In this document: one piece after another, positions 7,866-16,523 of the stretch
Layout: each line of letters starts with the position of its first letter
Position numbering within the stretch: position 1 is the stretch's first letter
The notes under the pieces: model-generated
The model's database searches: none
Seen by the model: the letters and a program-made list of their open reading frames with translations, nothing else
What the model was told of the DNA's origin: nothing
Source: CBDBUR01 sp965212075
GTDB lineage: Bacteria; Pseudomonadota; Alphaproteobacteria; JAPOUT01; G958296285
Direction of reading: 5' to 3'
Assembly (NCBI GenBank): GCA_965212075.1
Contig: OZ243043.1
Span: forward strand, 248,001 to 312,000
DNA length: 64,000 nt
Translations under genes and position numbers: made by a program

Positions 7866-8359
7866 GTGTGCGCTTTCTCCTCTATGGATTTTTTGATCGC
7901 GCGGCGCGCATTTTCAGCTTCAATTTCCTGACCGGTGAGATTGCGGATGATCTCCTGTGTGGCAGTGATGGCGGCCTGTTCGGTCTCTATGCGTCCGGCA
8001 GGCAGAAAGGCAGCGATCTCCTGCTCGGCCTGCTGAATTTTTTGGCCAAGATTTTGTTTGGATAGGTCGTGCTGTTTTTTGAGCCTGTCGTCTATTTGCC
8101 GGCGCAATGTCCGGCCTTCATTCTGCGCGTGCTCTTTATGTTCGGCGAGCCTGTCTTCGTAATTTTGCAAAGCGGCTTCGGCGCGCTGTGCTGCTTGTTC
8201 GGCCTGTTGTCGCCGCCCTTGCGTGGCGTCGGCGCGCTGGGTCTGGATGCGCTTCAAGCGCGGCAGGATCACAACCGCGAGTATAAAATATAACAGCGCG
8301 AATGTGACCGCGAGCCAAAATAATTGCGACGGATAAAATGCCGAATCGAGCTGCGGCAT
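7862..8359 (-). CDS. atpF': F-type ATP synthase subunit b'
   Basis: Second peripheral-stalk subunit, heterodimerising with b. It has 165 residues. The start MPQLDSAFYPSQLFWLAVTF is characteristic of b', with a single membrane helix at about 10-33 and then a heptad-rich, glutamine-rich helix. It starts four bases after the atpE stop and overlaps atpF by 4 nt. The gene is also called atpG or atpX in some annotations. Confidence 0.92.
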   Translation of the reverse strand: MPQLDSAFYPSQLFWLAVTFALLYFILAVVILPRLKRIQTQRADATQGRRQQAEQAAQRAEAALQNYEDRLAEHKEHAQNEGRTLRRQIDDRLKKQHDLSKQNLGQKIQQAEQEIAAFLPAGRIETEQAAITATQEIIRNLTGQEIEAENARRAIKKSIEEKAHT

Positions 8360-8363
8360 TTTT

Positions 8364-8591
8364 TTACAGCACGAAGAGCAGGATCAAGGCAACGACCAGA
8401 CCGAACAGGCCGGTGGCTTCAGCGAGCGCAAAGCCGAGAAGCAGGTTCGGGAATTGTCCCTGTGCGGCTTCCGGATTGCGCAGCGCGCCGGAAAGATAAT
8501 TTCCGAAAATGATGCCAATGCCCACGCCGGCACCGGCGAGTGAAAAGCAGGCGAGGCCGGCTCCGATAAGTTTAGCTGCGTCAGCTTCCAT
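8364..8591 (-). CDS. atpE: F-type ATP synthase subunit c (proteolipid ring)
   Basis: Forms the proton-driven rotor ring. It has 75 residues from the ATG at 8591, which follows a good Shine-Dalgarno (AAAAGGAG) and gives the standard N-terminus MEADAAKLIGAG. Two membrane helices are visible, with the loop RNPEAAQGQ between them and the proton-carrying carboxylate E58 in GFALAEATGLFGL. The frame stays open 21 codons further upstream, but that extension overlaps atpB and is not family-like. The N-terminal glycine-rich helix (AGAGVGIGIIFGN) packs the ring. Confidence 0.97.
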   Translation of the reverse strand: MEADAAKLIGAGLACFSLAGAGVGIGIIFGNYLSGALRNPEAAQGQFPNLLLGFALAEATGLFGLVVALILLFVL

Positions 8592-8611
8592 TGTTGTCTC
8601 CTTTTTGAGGG

Positions 8612-9373
8612 TTAGTGTGATGACATATTGAGCGCGTCGTTGAGGTAGATGCAAGTCAGCACTGCAAAGACATAGGCTTGTAATAGCGCAATGAGGACTT
8701 CAAGGCCACTGAAAAGTGTCATAAAGGCAAGCGGCGCAAAGCCGCCATAGACGCCCAGCAGGATCACGAAGCCGGAGAAAACTTTGAGCATAGTGTGTCC
8801 GGCCATCATATTGGCGAACAGGCGCACAGACAGGCTGACAGGCCTTGTCAGATAGGAGATCGTCTCAATGACGACGAGCAGAGGCAGCATCACGACGGGG
8901 ACACCTTTGGGCACGAAGAAGTTGAGGAATTTGATCCCGTGCTGCAGGAAGCCGATCAAAGTCACGCCGAGGAACACGATCGCGGCAAAGGCGAAGGTGA
9001 CGATGATGTGGCTCGTGATCGTGAACGCATAGGGGATCATGCCCAGCAGGTTGGAGGCCAGAATGAACATAAACAAAGTGAAGATGAAGGGGAAGTAGCG
9101 CATGCCTTGTTCTCCGGCATTTTGCCGCACCATATCGGCGATGAAATTATAGAGGCTCTCGCCGAGCATTTGCCAGCGTCCGGGGACGAGCGCGGGTCTC
9201 GCGGCGCTGAGCAGCATGAGCGCGCTGACGCTCGCCAAAACCGCCACCATCCACAAAGAGGAATTGGTGAAAGAAATATCCACGCCCTGAAATTCCAGCT
9301 TGATCAGCCGGTGGATATCAAATTGGTGCATCGGGTCGACCGGAAATTTTGATGCTGCGGTGGAGAGGCTCAC
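8612..9373 (-). CDS. atpB: F-type ATP synthase subunit a
   Basis: Membrane stator subunit that provides the proton half-channels beside the c-ring. It has 253 residues with five or six hydrophobic helices. The essential arginine is R184 in SLSVRLFANMMAGH. It starts within the atpI stop (4-nt overlap) and ends 20 bases before the atpE start. The sequence is ordinary for the family and appears intact. Confidence 0.97.
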   Translation of the reverse strand: MSLSTAASKFPVDPMHQFDIHRLIKLEFQGVDISFTNSSLWMVAVLASVSALMLLSAARPALVPGRWQMLGESLYNFIADMVRQNAGEQGMRYFPFIFTLFMFILASNLLGMIPYAFTITSHIIVTFAFAAIVFLGVTLIGFLQHGIKFLNFFVPKGVPVVMLPLLVVIETISYLTRPVSLSVRLFANMMAGHTMLKVFSGFVILLGVYGGFAPLAFMTLFSGLEVLIALLQAYVFAVLTCIYLNDALNMSSH

Positions 9374-9696
9374 GATTGATCCTTATGATGGCTGTGGGGG
9401 CGATTCATATCCCTTGCTGTTCGCATAACATTGATCACGCCCGCCGCCAAGCCTAGAAAGAAGAAAATGATCAAAAAAATCGGGCTGAGGCCGCTCGCGC
9501 GATCAATGAGCCAGCCTATGCCGCCGCCGACCACAGGGCCGGCGACCAGATCGGTGACGATGCGCAAAGCAAGCCCGAGCGCGCGCGCGCGCGCGGCGGC
9601 ATTTTGGGGTTCGGGGGGCTGGTCTTTGTCGGCGGCGTCTTTGAGCTCTTGGCGCAGCGCGGTGAGGCGCTTTTTGGCGCTCTTATCGGGTTTCAT
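9370..9696 (-). CDS. atpI: ATP synthase accessory protein AtpI
   Basis: Small membrane protein thought to help c-ring assembly. It has 108 residues: a charged N-terminal part (about 1-45) rich in Lys, Asp and Ala, and two membrane helices around residues 50-68 and 72-92 (GPVVGGGIGWLIDRA, FLIIFFFLGLAAGVINV). The GGGIGWLID block is typical. Its ATG overlaps the stop of smc by 4 nt, so the ATP synthase F0 genes appear to be read through from smc. A run of alternating GC at about 9580-9597 encodes part of the alanine/arginine segment. Confidence 0.92.
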   Translation of the reverse strand: MKPDKSAKKRLTALRQELKDAADKDQPPEPQNAAARARALGLALRIVTDLVAGPVVGGGIGWLIDRASGLSPIFLIIFFFLGLAAGVINVMRTARDMNRPHSHHKDQS

Positions 9697-12600
9697 CCGA
9701 CCGCCTGAAGCGGCTCGCGCATCTCTTCGGCTTCGGCCAGCTCGACCGAGACGATGCGGCTCACTCCTTCTTCCTCCATCGTGACGCCGTAGAGGCGATC
9801 CATGCGCGACAGGGTGATCGCGTGATGGGTGATGACCAGAAAGCGCGTCTGGTGATGTTTGGCCATCTCGTCGAGCAGGTCGCAGAAGCGCTGGACATTG
9901 CGATCATCCAAAGGCGCGTCCACCTCATCAAGCACGCAGATCGGCGCCGGGCGGGTCTTGAACGCCGCAAACAATAAAGAGATCGCCGTCAGCGCCTTCT
10001 CGCCGCCCGAGAGCAGCGACATATTCTGCACCGCTTTGCCCGGCGGTCGCGCGATGATTTCCAGTCCGGCTTCAAGCGGGTCTTCTTCATCAACAAGCTC
10101 GAGCCGCGCGCTGCCGCCGCCGAATAATTGTTTGAACAGAACTTTGAAATGCTGGTTGACCTGCTCAAAGGCTTCGAGCAGCCGCTCGCGGCCTTCGCGG
10201 TTGAGCGTGCTGATGCCGCGCCGCAGCCGGTTGATCGCTTTTTCAAGATCATCAGTTTCGGTTTTCAGCTGCTCATAATCATCAATCATGCTTTCGCGCT
10301 CTTCTTCGGCCTGCAGATTGGGTGCGCCGATGCGCGTCCGTTCATCTTCAAGCCGCGCGAGATTGCTCTCAATTTCCGAAGGTGCGGGGATGGGGCTGTT
10401 TTCTTCCAGCCCCGCCCAAGCGCGTATTTCATCGGGCGCGCGATTATATTTATGTTCAATCGCAGCGCGGCGCTCGGTCAAAGAGCGCGCGGCATTTTCT
10501 TGAATTGTTTCTTGGCGCGCTAAGGTTTCGCGCTCACGCGCGAGCGTTTTTTCAGCTTCGCGTGTTTGATTGCGTTTTTGATTATAATGCGCTTCGGTCT
10601 GCGCGAGAGCTTTCTGGGCTTGCTCATGATTTTGATGGGTCGCGGCAAGCTGGTCATTCATCGCGTGAATTTTCGCGGCGATCTCTTGCGGCTTATTGGC
10701 CATAATGTCTTGTTCTTGCCGCGCGGCGGTGAGGCGCTGGGTAGAAGATTCTATTTGCTGCTGAAAGTGCGCGAGGGTTTTGTCTGCGCTTGCGCGGCTT
10801 TCTTTGATTTGGCTCAGCCGCTGCTGCTGTTTGGCGATGTTCTGCGCGACCAAAGCCTGCGCCTCTTTGGCTGTTGAAAGCGCATTGCGCGCTTTCAGCG
10901 CGCGCGCGCGCGTTTGTTCGGCTTCTTGCTGTGGCCGAGGATTATTTTCGGCGTCATTTAACGCAGCTTTGGTTTCTTCAATTTGCTGTGTAGCGGCGGT
11001 TTTTTGCTCCGCAAGACGCCGCGCGGCTTCATCAAGCGCGGCTTTGCGCGCCATGGCGGTAGAAATTTTTGCGGCAGCCTCCTGCCATTGACTGCGCGCT
11101 TGTTCGGCGGCCTCATTGGCTTCGTGCCGCTGGGTTTTGGCCGCCTCAAGATTTTGCGAGGTGGTTTCAAGATGACCGCGCGCTTGGTCAAGCTTGGCTG
11201 CGGCGTCATTTTGCGTTTTGCGGGCTTTTTCTGCTTCGGCCTCAAGGGCTGAAAATTTGCGCCATTCGGCGAGGCGATTGAGCGTCGCTTTGGCGATCCG
11301 CGGATCGGCGGTGTAGCCATCCCAGCGCCAGAGGTGGCCTTCGCGCGACACAAGCCTTTGTCCGGGTTTGAGCGCGGCTTGCAGTTCATCGCCGCGGGTC
11401 GCCTCAATGAGGCCGACCTGCGCCAAGCGCCGCCGCAAGGCAAGTGGTTTGCGAATGTAGCGGCTGAGCGGTGTTGCGTGTGTCGGCAAATGAGGATCGC
11501 CGTCAAATTCGGCGCGGCGGCGGAAAAAGAAGCTGCGTTTTTCTTTTTTTTGACTCTGCCGCCAGAAAGAGGCGCTGCCTTCTTCAAGCGAGGCCATCAG
11601 ATCGTCGCCCAAAGCGGCGGCCATCGCCATATCTAGGCGCCGGTTGGTGAACCAGCCGCCTTTAATCAGATCAATCACCGCTTTGCCCGGATGATCGCCA
11701 ATATCGGCGAATAATTTGCCCATCGCATTGACTTCGGTTTCGCATTTGCTGACATGATCGCGCGCCTCGCCGAGCTGGTCATGTGCATGGCGCTCATCTT
11801 GGGCGGCGGCAGTGCGCGTTTTTTCGGCCTCGTGAAGGTCTTGCTCACAAAGGTGCGCCGCTGCGCGCGCTGCGTCAGCCCGATTTTTTAATTCGCTGAC
11901 CTCAAGATGATCGTCATCAAAACCCGCAAATTCCTCAAGCTGGCTGAGAATTTCTGTTTCTTCGTTTTGTGCCTCCATTTGACGCTTATGGATTTCTTGC
12001 AATTTCTGCTTCAGCGAAGATATATGGCTCTGCCAGTCGGCGTGTTTTTTTGCTGCTGTTTCGGCTTCGCTTTCGGCCTGCGCGAGCTGGCTTTGATGTG
12101 CGTTGATCACCTCTTGTGCTTTTTGCGTTTCTTGATTTTGCTGGCCTTGCGCTTCAATGATGTCCTGCTCTTCTTTATTTAACACGGTGAGCTGGTTTTG
12201 CGCATCTTGAATCATATTCTGGGTGCGCGCGATGTCATCTTGGAGTTCTTCTTGTGCTCTGGCCAGTCCGGTGATTTTTTCGCGCAGCGCGCGATCTTCG
12301 CTTTCAAGCAGAGCTTTCTGGCTTTCTAGGCGCTCATGAGCTGATGCGGCTTCAGCGGCTTTTTCACGCGCGACATTGAATTCTTTTTCTGTCTGCAGCT
12401 CAATCTGCCGTGTTTGAACGGCTGTTTGTGCGCAGCTTTCGGCTTTGTCTTTTGTGTCAATGAGCTTTTGCTCTTCTTGAGCCAGTTCGTCTTGCGCCTG
12501 CCGCCACCGCGTCCACGCCAAGAGGGCTTCCATGCGCTCAATTTCTGCTGAGGTTTTGCGATAACGTTCAGCCTGCGTCGCTTGTTTTTTCAACTGCCGC

Positions 12601-13214
12601 AGTCGTGATTCGGTTTGTTTGATATTGTCGGCGAGCTTGGCGAGGTTATCCTCTGCGCGCTTAAGCCGCAGCTGCGCTTCATGCCGCCGCGCATGGAGGC
12701 CGGTGATTCCGGCGGCTTCTTCCAGAATGCGCCGCCGCTCTTTGGGCTTGGAGAGGATGATCTGGTCAATCCGCCCCTGCCCGACAAGCGCGGATGAGTG
12801 CGCGCCGCCGAGCAGATCGGCAAAAAACATATTCACGTCGCGCGCGCGGGTTTCGCCGCCATTGATCTGGTAATGCGAGCCGGCATCGCGCTCAATGTGG
12901 CGGGAGATCTCAATAATGTCGGTGTCTTTATGAGGGGCGGGCGCGTCATGTGCTTTATTGTTCAAGATGACGCTGACTTCGGCAATGTCGCGCGCCGAAC
13001 GCAGAGAGGTGCCGGCGAAAATCACATCATCCATCTGTTTGCTGCGCAGGGATTTGGTTGACGCCTCGCCCATCACCCAGCGCAGGCTTTCGACGAGGTT
13101 GGATTTACCGCAGCCATTCGGGCCGACGATGCCGGTCAGTCCGGGGAGAATGTCCAGCTCAACGGGCTCAACGAAGGATTTGAACCCGCTCATGCGAAAT
13201 TTTTTAAATTCCAT
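9693..13214 (-). CDS. smc: chromosome segregation ATPase SMC
   Basis: Condensin-type ATPase that organises and helps segregate the chromosome. It has 1,173 residues. The Walker A motif GPNGCGKSN is at 31-39, the first coiled coil runs to about 500, the hinge to about 650, and the returning coil follows. The C-terminal head has the ABC signature LLSGGEKALTAISLLF and Walker B PICVLDEVDAPLDD. The coiled coils are very rich in Ala, Gln and Glu. The mutY / DUF721 / DsbA-like / smc neighbourhood is common in Alphaproteobacteria. It is transcribed after the DsbA-like gene (12-nt gap) and overlaps atpI by 4 nt. Confidence 0.96.
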   Translation of the reverse strand: MEFKKFRMSGFKSFVEPVELDILPGLTGIVGPNGCGKSNLVESLRWVMGEASTKSLRSKQMDDVIFAGTSLRSARDIAEVSVILNNKAHDAPAPHKDTDIIEISRHIERDAGSHYQINGGETRARDVNMFFADLLGGAHSSALVGQGRIDQIILSKPKERRRILEEAAGITGLHARRHEAQLRLKRAEDNLAKLADNIKQTESRLRQLKKQATQAERYRKTSAEIERMEALLAWTRWRQAQDELAQEEQKLIDTKDKAESCAQTAVQTRQIELQTEKEFNVAREKAAEAASAHERLESQKALLESEDRALREKITGLARAQEELQDDIARTQNMIQDAQNQLTVLNKEEQDIIEAQGQQNQETQKAQEVINAHQSQLAQAESEAETAAKKHADWQSHISSLKQKLQEIHKRQMEAQNEETEILSQLEEFAGFDDDHLEVSELKNRADAARAAAHLCEQDLHEAEKTRTAAAQDERHAHDQLGEARDHVSKCETEVNAMGKLFADIGDHPGKAVIDLIKGGWFTNRRLDMAMAAALGDDLMASLEEGSASFWRQSQKKEKRSFFFRRRAEFDGDPHLPTHATPLSRYIRKPLALRRRLAQVGLIEATRGDELQAALKPGQRLVSREGHLWRWDGYTADPRIAKATLNRLAEWRKFSALEAEAEKARKTQNDAAAKLDQARGHLETTSQNLEAAKTQRHEANEAAEQARSQWQEAAAKISTAMARKAALDEAARRLAEQKTAATQQIEETKAALNDAENNPRPQQEAEQTRARALKARNALSTAKEAQALVAQNIAKQQQRLSQIKESRASADKTLAHFQQQIESSTQRLTAARQEQDIMANKPQEIAAKIHAMNDQLAATHQNHEQAQKALAQTEAHYNQKRNQTREAEKTLARERETLARQETIQENAARSLTERRAAIEHKYNRAPDEIRAWAGLEENSPIPAPSEIESNLARLEDERTRIGAPNLQAEEERESMIDDYEQLKTETDDLEKAINRLRRGISTLNREGRERLLEAFEQVNQHFKVLFKQLFGGGSARLELVDEEDPLEAGLEIIARPPGKAVQNMSLLSGGEKALTAISLLFAAFKTRPAPICVLDEVDAPLDDRNVQRFCDLLDEMAKHHQTRFLVITHHAITLSRMDRLYGVTMEEEGVSRIVSVELAEAEEMREPLQAVG

Positions 13215-13226
13215 AAAGTGCGTCCA

Positions 13227-13865
13227 TTATTGTGTAGCCTTCTCAAAAGCCTTTTCAATGGCGCTGCGCAGCACGGGATAAGGCTGGTTGCCTTGAATGA
13301 GCGTGTCGTTGATGAAAAAAGACGGCGTTGACTGGACGCCCATCTCAGTGCCGGCCACGCGGCTTGCATGGAGGCCGTTGAGGATTTTTTCATCATTAAA
13401 GCAGGCGGTGAAATCTTTTTCGCCGATTCCGGCATGGCGCGCGAGGCCTTTAAGTGCGCTCATGCGATCTTGCGCGAGCACCCATTGAGGCTGCTGGTGA
13501 AATAACACAGATAGAAAGGCGAAAAAACGCTGTGGATTAAATTTTTCCCCACCGGAATTGTCGCGGGAGCGGCTGACGCAGCGCGCCAGCATAGAGGCAG
13601 CGGTCGCCCATGGATCAAGCGGATATTCACGGAAGATCAGCCGGACTTTTCCAGTATTGATGTAGTCTTTTTTCAGCAGAGGGTAGGTTTGCTTATGGAA
13701 CTGCGCGCAATGGCTGCATGTCATTGAGGCATATTCAATGATGATTACGGGCGCGTCCTTGTGTCCGATGGCCATTTCGGGCAGGAGGTTTTGCTGTGCT
13801 GCGGGGCTTTGTGTTTCCGAGCAGGCCAGCAAAGTGGCGAAAAGAAAATAGGCTAAAATGCGCAT
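13227..13865 (-). CDS. DsbA-family thiol oxidoreductase, lipoprotein-like
   Basis: Thioredoxin-fold protein expected to act on disulfides outside the cytoplasm. From the ATG at 13865 it is 212 residues with a short signal peptide ending in a lipobox (FATLLAC), so it may be membrane-anchored. The frame can be extended to a GTG at 13895, but that has no visible ribosome-binding site. The active-site motif is CSHC in ASMTCSHCAQFH, and the cis-proline loop is TPSFFI. The helical insertion (about residues 85-160) is typical of the DsbA-like thioredoxin_4 group. It lies between DUF721 and smc on the same strand. The physiological substrate is unknown. Confidence 0.88.
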   Translation of the reverse strand: MRILAYFLFATLLACSETQSPAAQQNLLPEMAIGHKDAPVIIIEYASMTCSHCAQFHKQTYPLLKKDYINTGKVRLIFREYPLDPWATAASMLARCVSRSRDNSGGEKFNPQRFFAFLSVLFHQQPQWVLAQDRMSALKGLARHAGIGEKDFTACFNDEKILNGLHASRVAGTEMGVQSTPSFFINDTLIQGNQPYPVLRSAIEKAFEKATQ

Positions 13866-13914
13866 AGATATCGTCCGGATCAAAGAGCGAATCACTCAAG
13901 ATAAATATATCGCA

Positions 13915-14235
13915 TTATGAGTGTTGATGCGGCGGGCGCTGGACGATTTTGAGGCGCTGGATGTTGCCGTCACCGAGCAGATTGTTGGCGCGCTGGATGA
14001 TTTGCGGAGCCTGATGCTGCAGCTCAATCGCCTCGCCGCCGCAGGCATGGACGGTCAAGGCGCGGTGGCCGATATATCGCGGCGCGCTGGCCTCGGCCAG
14101 CCCACCGGCGATTTCCGGCCAGTGTGCGGCAATTTTAACGATTTGCGCGTCTCGGAGGCCATGACGCCTGAATGTCCGCGTCATGATTTTGGTGATCATT
14201 TGTCCGAGCGGACGCGGTGTATTTTGGCGAATCAT
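13915..14235 (-). CDS. DUF721 (DciA-like) protein
   Basis: A 106-residue basic protein of the DUF721 family, whose best-known member DciA loads or activates the replicative helicase DnaB. The conserved segment is IAAHWPEIAGGLAEASAPRY followed by a short beta domain (ALTVHACGGEAIELQHQAPQ). The divergent mutY starts 38 bp away. The DsbA-like gene and smc follow on the same strand. A helicase-loading role is known for some family members and only inferred here. Confidence 0.8.
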   Translation of the reverse strand: MIRQNTPRPLGQMITKIMTRTFRRHGLRDAQIVKIAAHWPEIAGGLAEASAPRYIGHRALTVHACGGEAIELQHQAPQIIQRANNLLGDGNIQRLKIVQRPPHQHS

Positions 14236-14273
14236 GGTTTGAGATTATCATATAAATGATATGACCGCATTAT

Positions 14274-15335
14274 ATGCCAGCACCGCAGAAATATTTAGCG
14301 CGCACTTTGCTGCGCTGGTTTGACCGCCATAAGCGGGCTTTGCCGTGGCGGAAAAAGACTTCTGACCCCTATCGGGTCTGGCTGAGCGAGATCATGCTGC
14401 AGCAGACCGTTGCAGCGGCGGTTGTGCCTTATTTTGAGGCCTTCCTTGCGCGCTGGCCGAATTTGCGGTCTCTGGCGCGCGCGCCGCTTGATGAGGTTTT
14501 ACGCGCTTGGGCGGGTCTGGGCTATTACGCGCGCGCGCGGTCATTGCATCGTTGCGCGGTCATTGTGGTCAAAGAGCATGGAGGGAATTTTCCCGAAGAT
14601 GAAGAGGCTTTGCGCCGCCTGCCGGGCATTGGGCCTTATACCGCAGCGGCGGTCGCGGCGATCGCCTTCGGTCGGCCAGCGATCGTCGTAGATGGCAACA
14701 TTAAGCGCGTGATGGCGCGCATGTTTGCGATTGAAGATATGGACGAGAAAGAAATCTATCATTATGCCGCGCAGATCACGCCGAAAAAACGCGCCGGAGA
14801 TTATGCACAAGCCGTGATGGATTTGGGCGCGACGATCTGCAGACCTCGCCATCCCGCTTGCGGCTTATGCCCTTGGCAAAAAAAATGCCTTGCGCATCAG
14901 CAGGGCAAGGCCGAGCTTTTTGGCCGCCGCGCGAAACAAAAGGCAAAGCCGCACCGCATTGGACAGATATTTATTCTCACGCGCAAAGACGGCGCGGTGC
15001 TGCTGCGCCGCCGTCCGCGCGATGGCTTGCTGGGCGCGATGATGGAATTCCCGTCCTGCGGCTGGGATAAGCAGGCAAAGATAGAAAACATAATGGCGAA
15101 TATGTCCCCACCCGCGAAAAAGATCGGCGCGCCGGTGCGCCATATATTCACGCATTTTTCTCTTGAGCTGGATGTTTATCACGCCGCGCTGACACAAAGA
15201 CAGACCGCGCAGCTTGCATCAATGCAAGACAGCAAATGGGTCAAACGCGATCAAGTGAGCGCGCAGGCGCTGCCCAGCCTCATGCAGAAGGTCTGGCGCC
15301 GTGCCTGCGCGCATGACGCAGCCGCCAAACTATGA
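14274..15335 (+). CDS. mutY: A/G-specific adenine DNA glycosylase
   Basis: Removes adenine mispaired with 8-oxoguanine. It has 353 residues. The HhH-GPD domain shows the catalytic Glu39 in WLSEIMLQQT, the hairpin LPGIGPYTAAAV, and the catalytic Asp140 in VVDGNIKRV. The [4Fe-4S] cluster loop is seen as C-x6-C-x2-C-x5-C in CRPRHPACGLCPWQKKC. The C-terminal third (from about 225) is the NUDIX-like domain that recognises oxoG. It is divergent from DUF721 and convergent with ccrM. No clear ribosome-binding site precedes the ATG. Confidence 0.96.
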   Translation: MPAPQKYLARTLLRWFDRHKRALPWRKKTSDPYRVWLSEIMLQQTVAAAVVPYFEAFLARWPNLRSLARAPLDEVLRAWAGLGYYARARSLHRCAVIVVKEHGGNFPEDEEALRRLPGIGPYTAAAVAAIAFGRPAIVVDGNIKRVMARMFAIEDMDEKEIYHYAAQITPKKRAGDYAQAVMDLGATICRPRHPACGLCPWQKKCLAHQQGKAELFGRRAKQKAKPHRIGQIFILTRKDGAVLLRRRPRDGLLGAMMEFPSCGWDKQAKIENIMANMSPPAKKIGAPVRHIFTHFSLELDVYHAALTQRQTAQLASMQDSKWVKRDQVSAQALPSLMQKVWRRACAHDAAAKL

Positions 15336-15361
15336 GAAACAGCAAGCTCATAAAGCGAACC

Positions 15362-16444
15362 TCACGAGGCAAGGCTTAGCCGTGCGCGCATTTCTTGGCG
15401 CAGATGATCTATCGGTGTCAGAGATTTTTTCTTCCGCAGATAATGCCAGAACGTCCAGCCATTGCAGCTTTCGCGCTGCAGCAGATGTGCGCCGAGCGCA
15501 TGTATGGAGCCGGTCTGTCCCTGACAGATCAAGCTGCCGTCAATGCGCACACGCGCGGCAAAGCGGCGCGAAGCGTCATAGAGCAAAGCGCCCGGCGTGA
15601 TGAGCTTTTCTTCAACGAGGCGGCCAAAAGGAATGCGCATTTCGCGCCGCGCGCCTTGCGCCATTTGCAGCGCATCATCGGGCTGCACAGCCTGTGCGGC
15701 GATCCGCGCGCGCGCGGCTTTGAGATAATTCTCATCGCGCTCAATGCCGATATAATGCCGCCCAAGATGGCGCGCCACGCAGGCTGTCGTGCCGGTGCCT
15801 AAGAACGGGTCAAGCACAAGATCGCCGACATCGCTTGCGGTTAATATAACGCGCGCGATCAAAGCTTCAGGTTTTTGAGTCGCATGCAGCTTTTCGCCCT
15901 TTTTGTTTTTGAGCCGCTCATGGCCGGTGCAGAGTGAGAAGACCCAATCATCGGAGCGCATTTGCAGATCATCGTTGAGCGTTTTGAGCGCGGTATAATT
16001 AAAGCGATATTTGCTCGTCTGCGACTTCGCCGCCCAGATCAGAGTCTCATGCGCATTGGTGAAGCGTGTGCCGCGAAAGTTTGGCATCGGATTGGTTTTG
16101 CGCCAGATAATGTCATTGAGCACCCAAAAATCAAGGTCTTGCAGAGCCGTGCCCAAGCGAAAGATATTATGATAGGTGCCGATCACCCAGATCGTCCCGT
16201 GCGGTTTGAGCAGGCGGCGCGCTTCGTGCAGCCATTGCCGCGTGAAGTCGTCATAATCTTTGAAGCTGGCGAATTTATCCCACGCATCGTCAACGCCATT
16301 GACGCGGCTTTGATCGGGGCGGGTGAGCTGGCTGCGCAGCTGAAGATTATAGGGCGGGTCGGCGAAAATCATATCCACCGATTCTTCCGGCAAAGCGGTC
16401 ATTTTCTTGATGCAATCGCCGAGGATGACTTTGTCTTTGAACAT
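15362..16444 (-). CDS. ccrM: CcrM-type adenine DNA methyltransferase (GANTC)
   Basis: Cell-cycle-regulated N6-adenine methyltransferase, expected to modify GANTC. It has 360 residues. Motif IV is DPPY at 29-32 (FADPPYNLQL), and motif I comes later as DPFLGTGTT (212-220), the beta-class order. IGTYHNIFRLG and NPMPNFRGTRFTNAHET are nearly invariant in CcrM. The extra C-terminal domain (about 265-360, with LYDASRRFAARVRIDG and SIHALGA) is the CcrM-specific DNA-binding domain. It lies downstream of rnhB with a 79-nt gap that may hold its own promoter. It acts as a solitary regulatory methylase, with no restriction partner nearby. Confidence 0.95.
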   Translation of the reverse strand: MFKDKVILGDCIKKMTALPEESVDMIFADPPYNLQLRSQLTRPDQSRVNGVDDAWDKFASFKDYDDFTRQWLHEARRLLKPHGTIWVIGTYHNIFRLGTALQDLDFWVLNDIIWRKTNPMPNFRGTRFTNAHETLIWAAKSQTSKYRFNYTALKTLNDDLQMRSDDWVFSLCTGHERLKNKKGEKLHATQKPEALIARVILTASDVGDLVLDPFLGTGTTACVARHLGRHYIGIERDENYLKAARARIAAQAVQPDDALQMAQGARREMRIPFGRLVEEKLITPGALLYDASRRFAARVRIDGSLICQGQTGSIHALGAHLLQRESCNGWTFWHYLRKKKSLTPIDHLRQEMRARLSLAS

Positions 16445-16523
16445 TTATTTTCCTGCTCGGTTTCGCTGAACAGGAAGAGGTAATCATTGCAGGGTTAATT
16501 TTTTACTTTAAGTGGTTAAGGTT
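16445..16523 (-). promoter_or_regulatory. ccrM upstream region: TTAA cluster and stem around the ribosome-binding site
   Basis: The 79 bases between rnhB and ccrM contain three TTAA tetramers (16495-16498, 16508-16511, 16516-16519) resembling CtrA half-sites, but the spacings (9 and 4) do not match the TTAA-N7-TTAA consensus. Nearer the start, TTCCTG (16450-16455) and CAGGAA (16471-16476) form a 6-bp inverted repeat. Read on the minus strand, it would pair the AGGAA ribosome-binding site of ccrM. Both are candidates only. Confidence 0.3.

Noticed and set aside
9580..9600. Alternating GC run as a Z-DNA or regulatory signal
   Set aside because: GCGC-rich runs occur throughout coding sequence here and follow the genome's general bias.
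16495..16519. A full CtrA site before ccrM
   Set aside because: Spacings between the TTAA elements are 9 and 4 bases, not 7; reported only as half-site-like.
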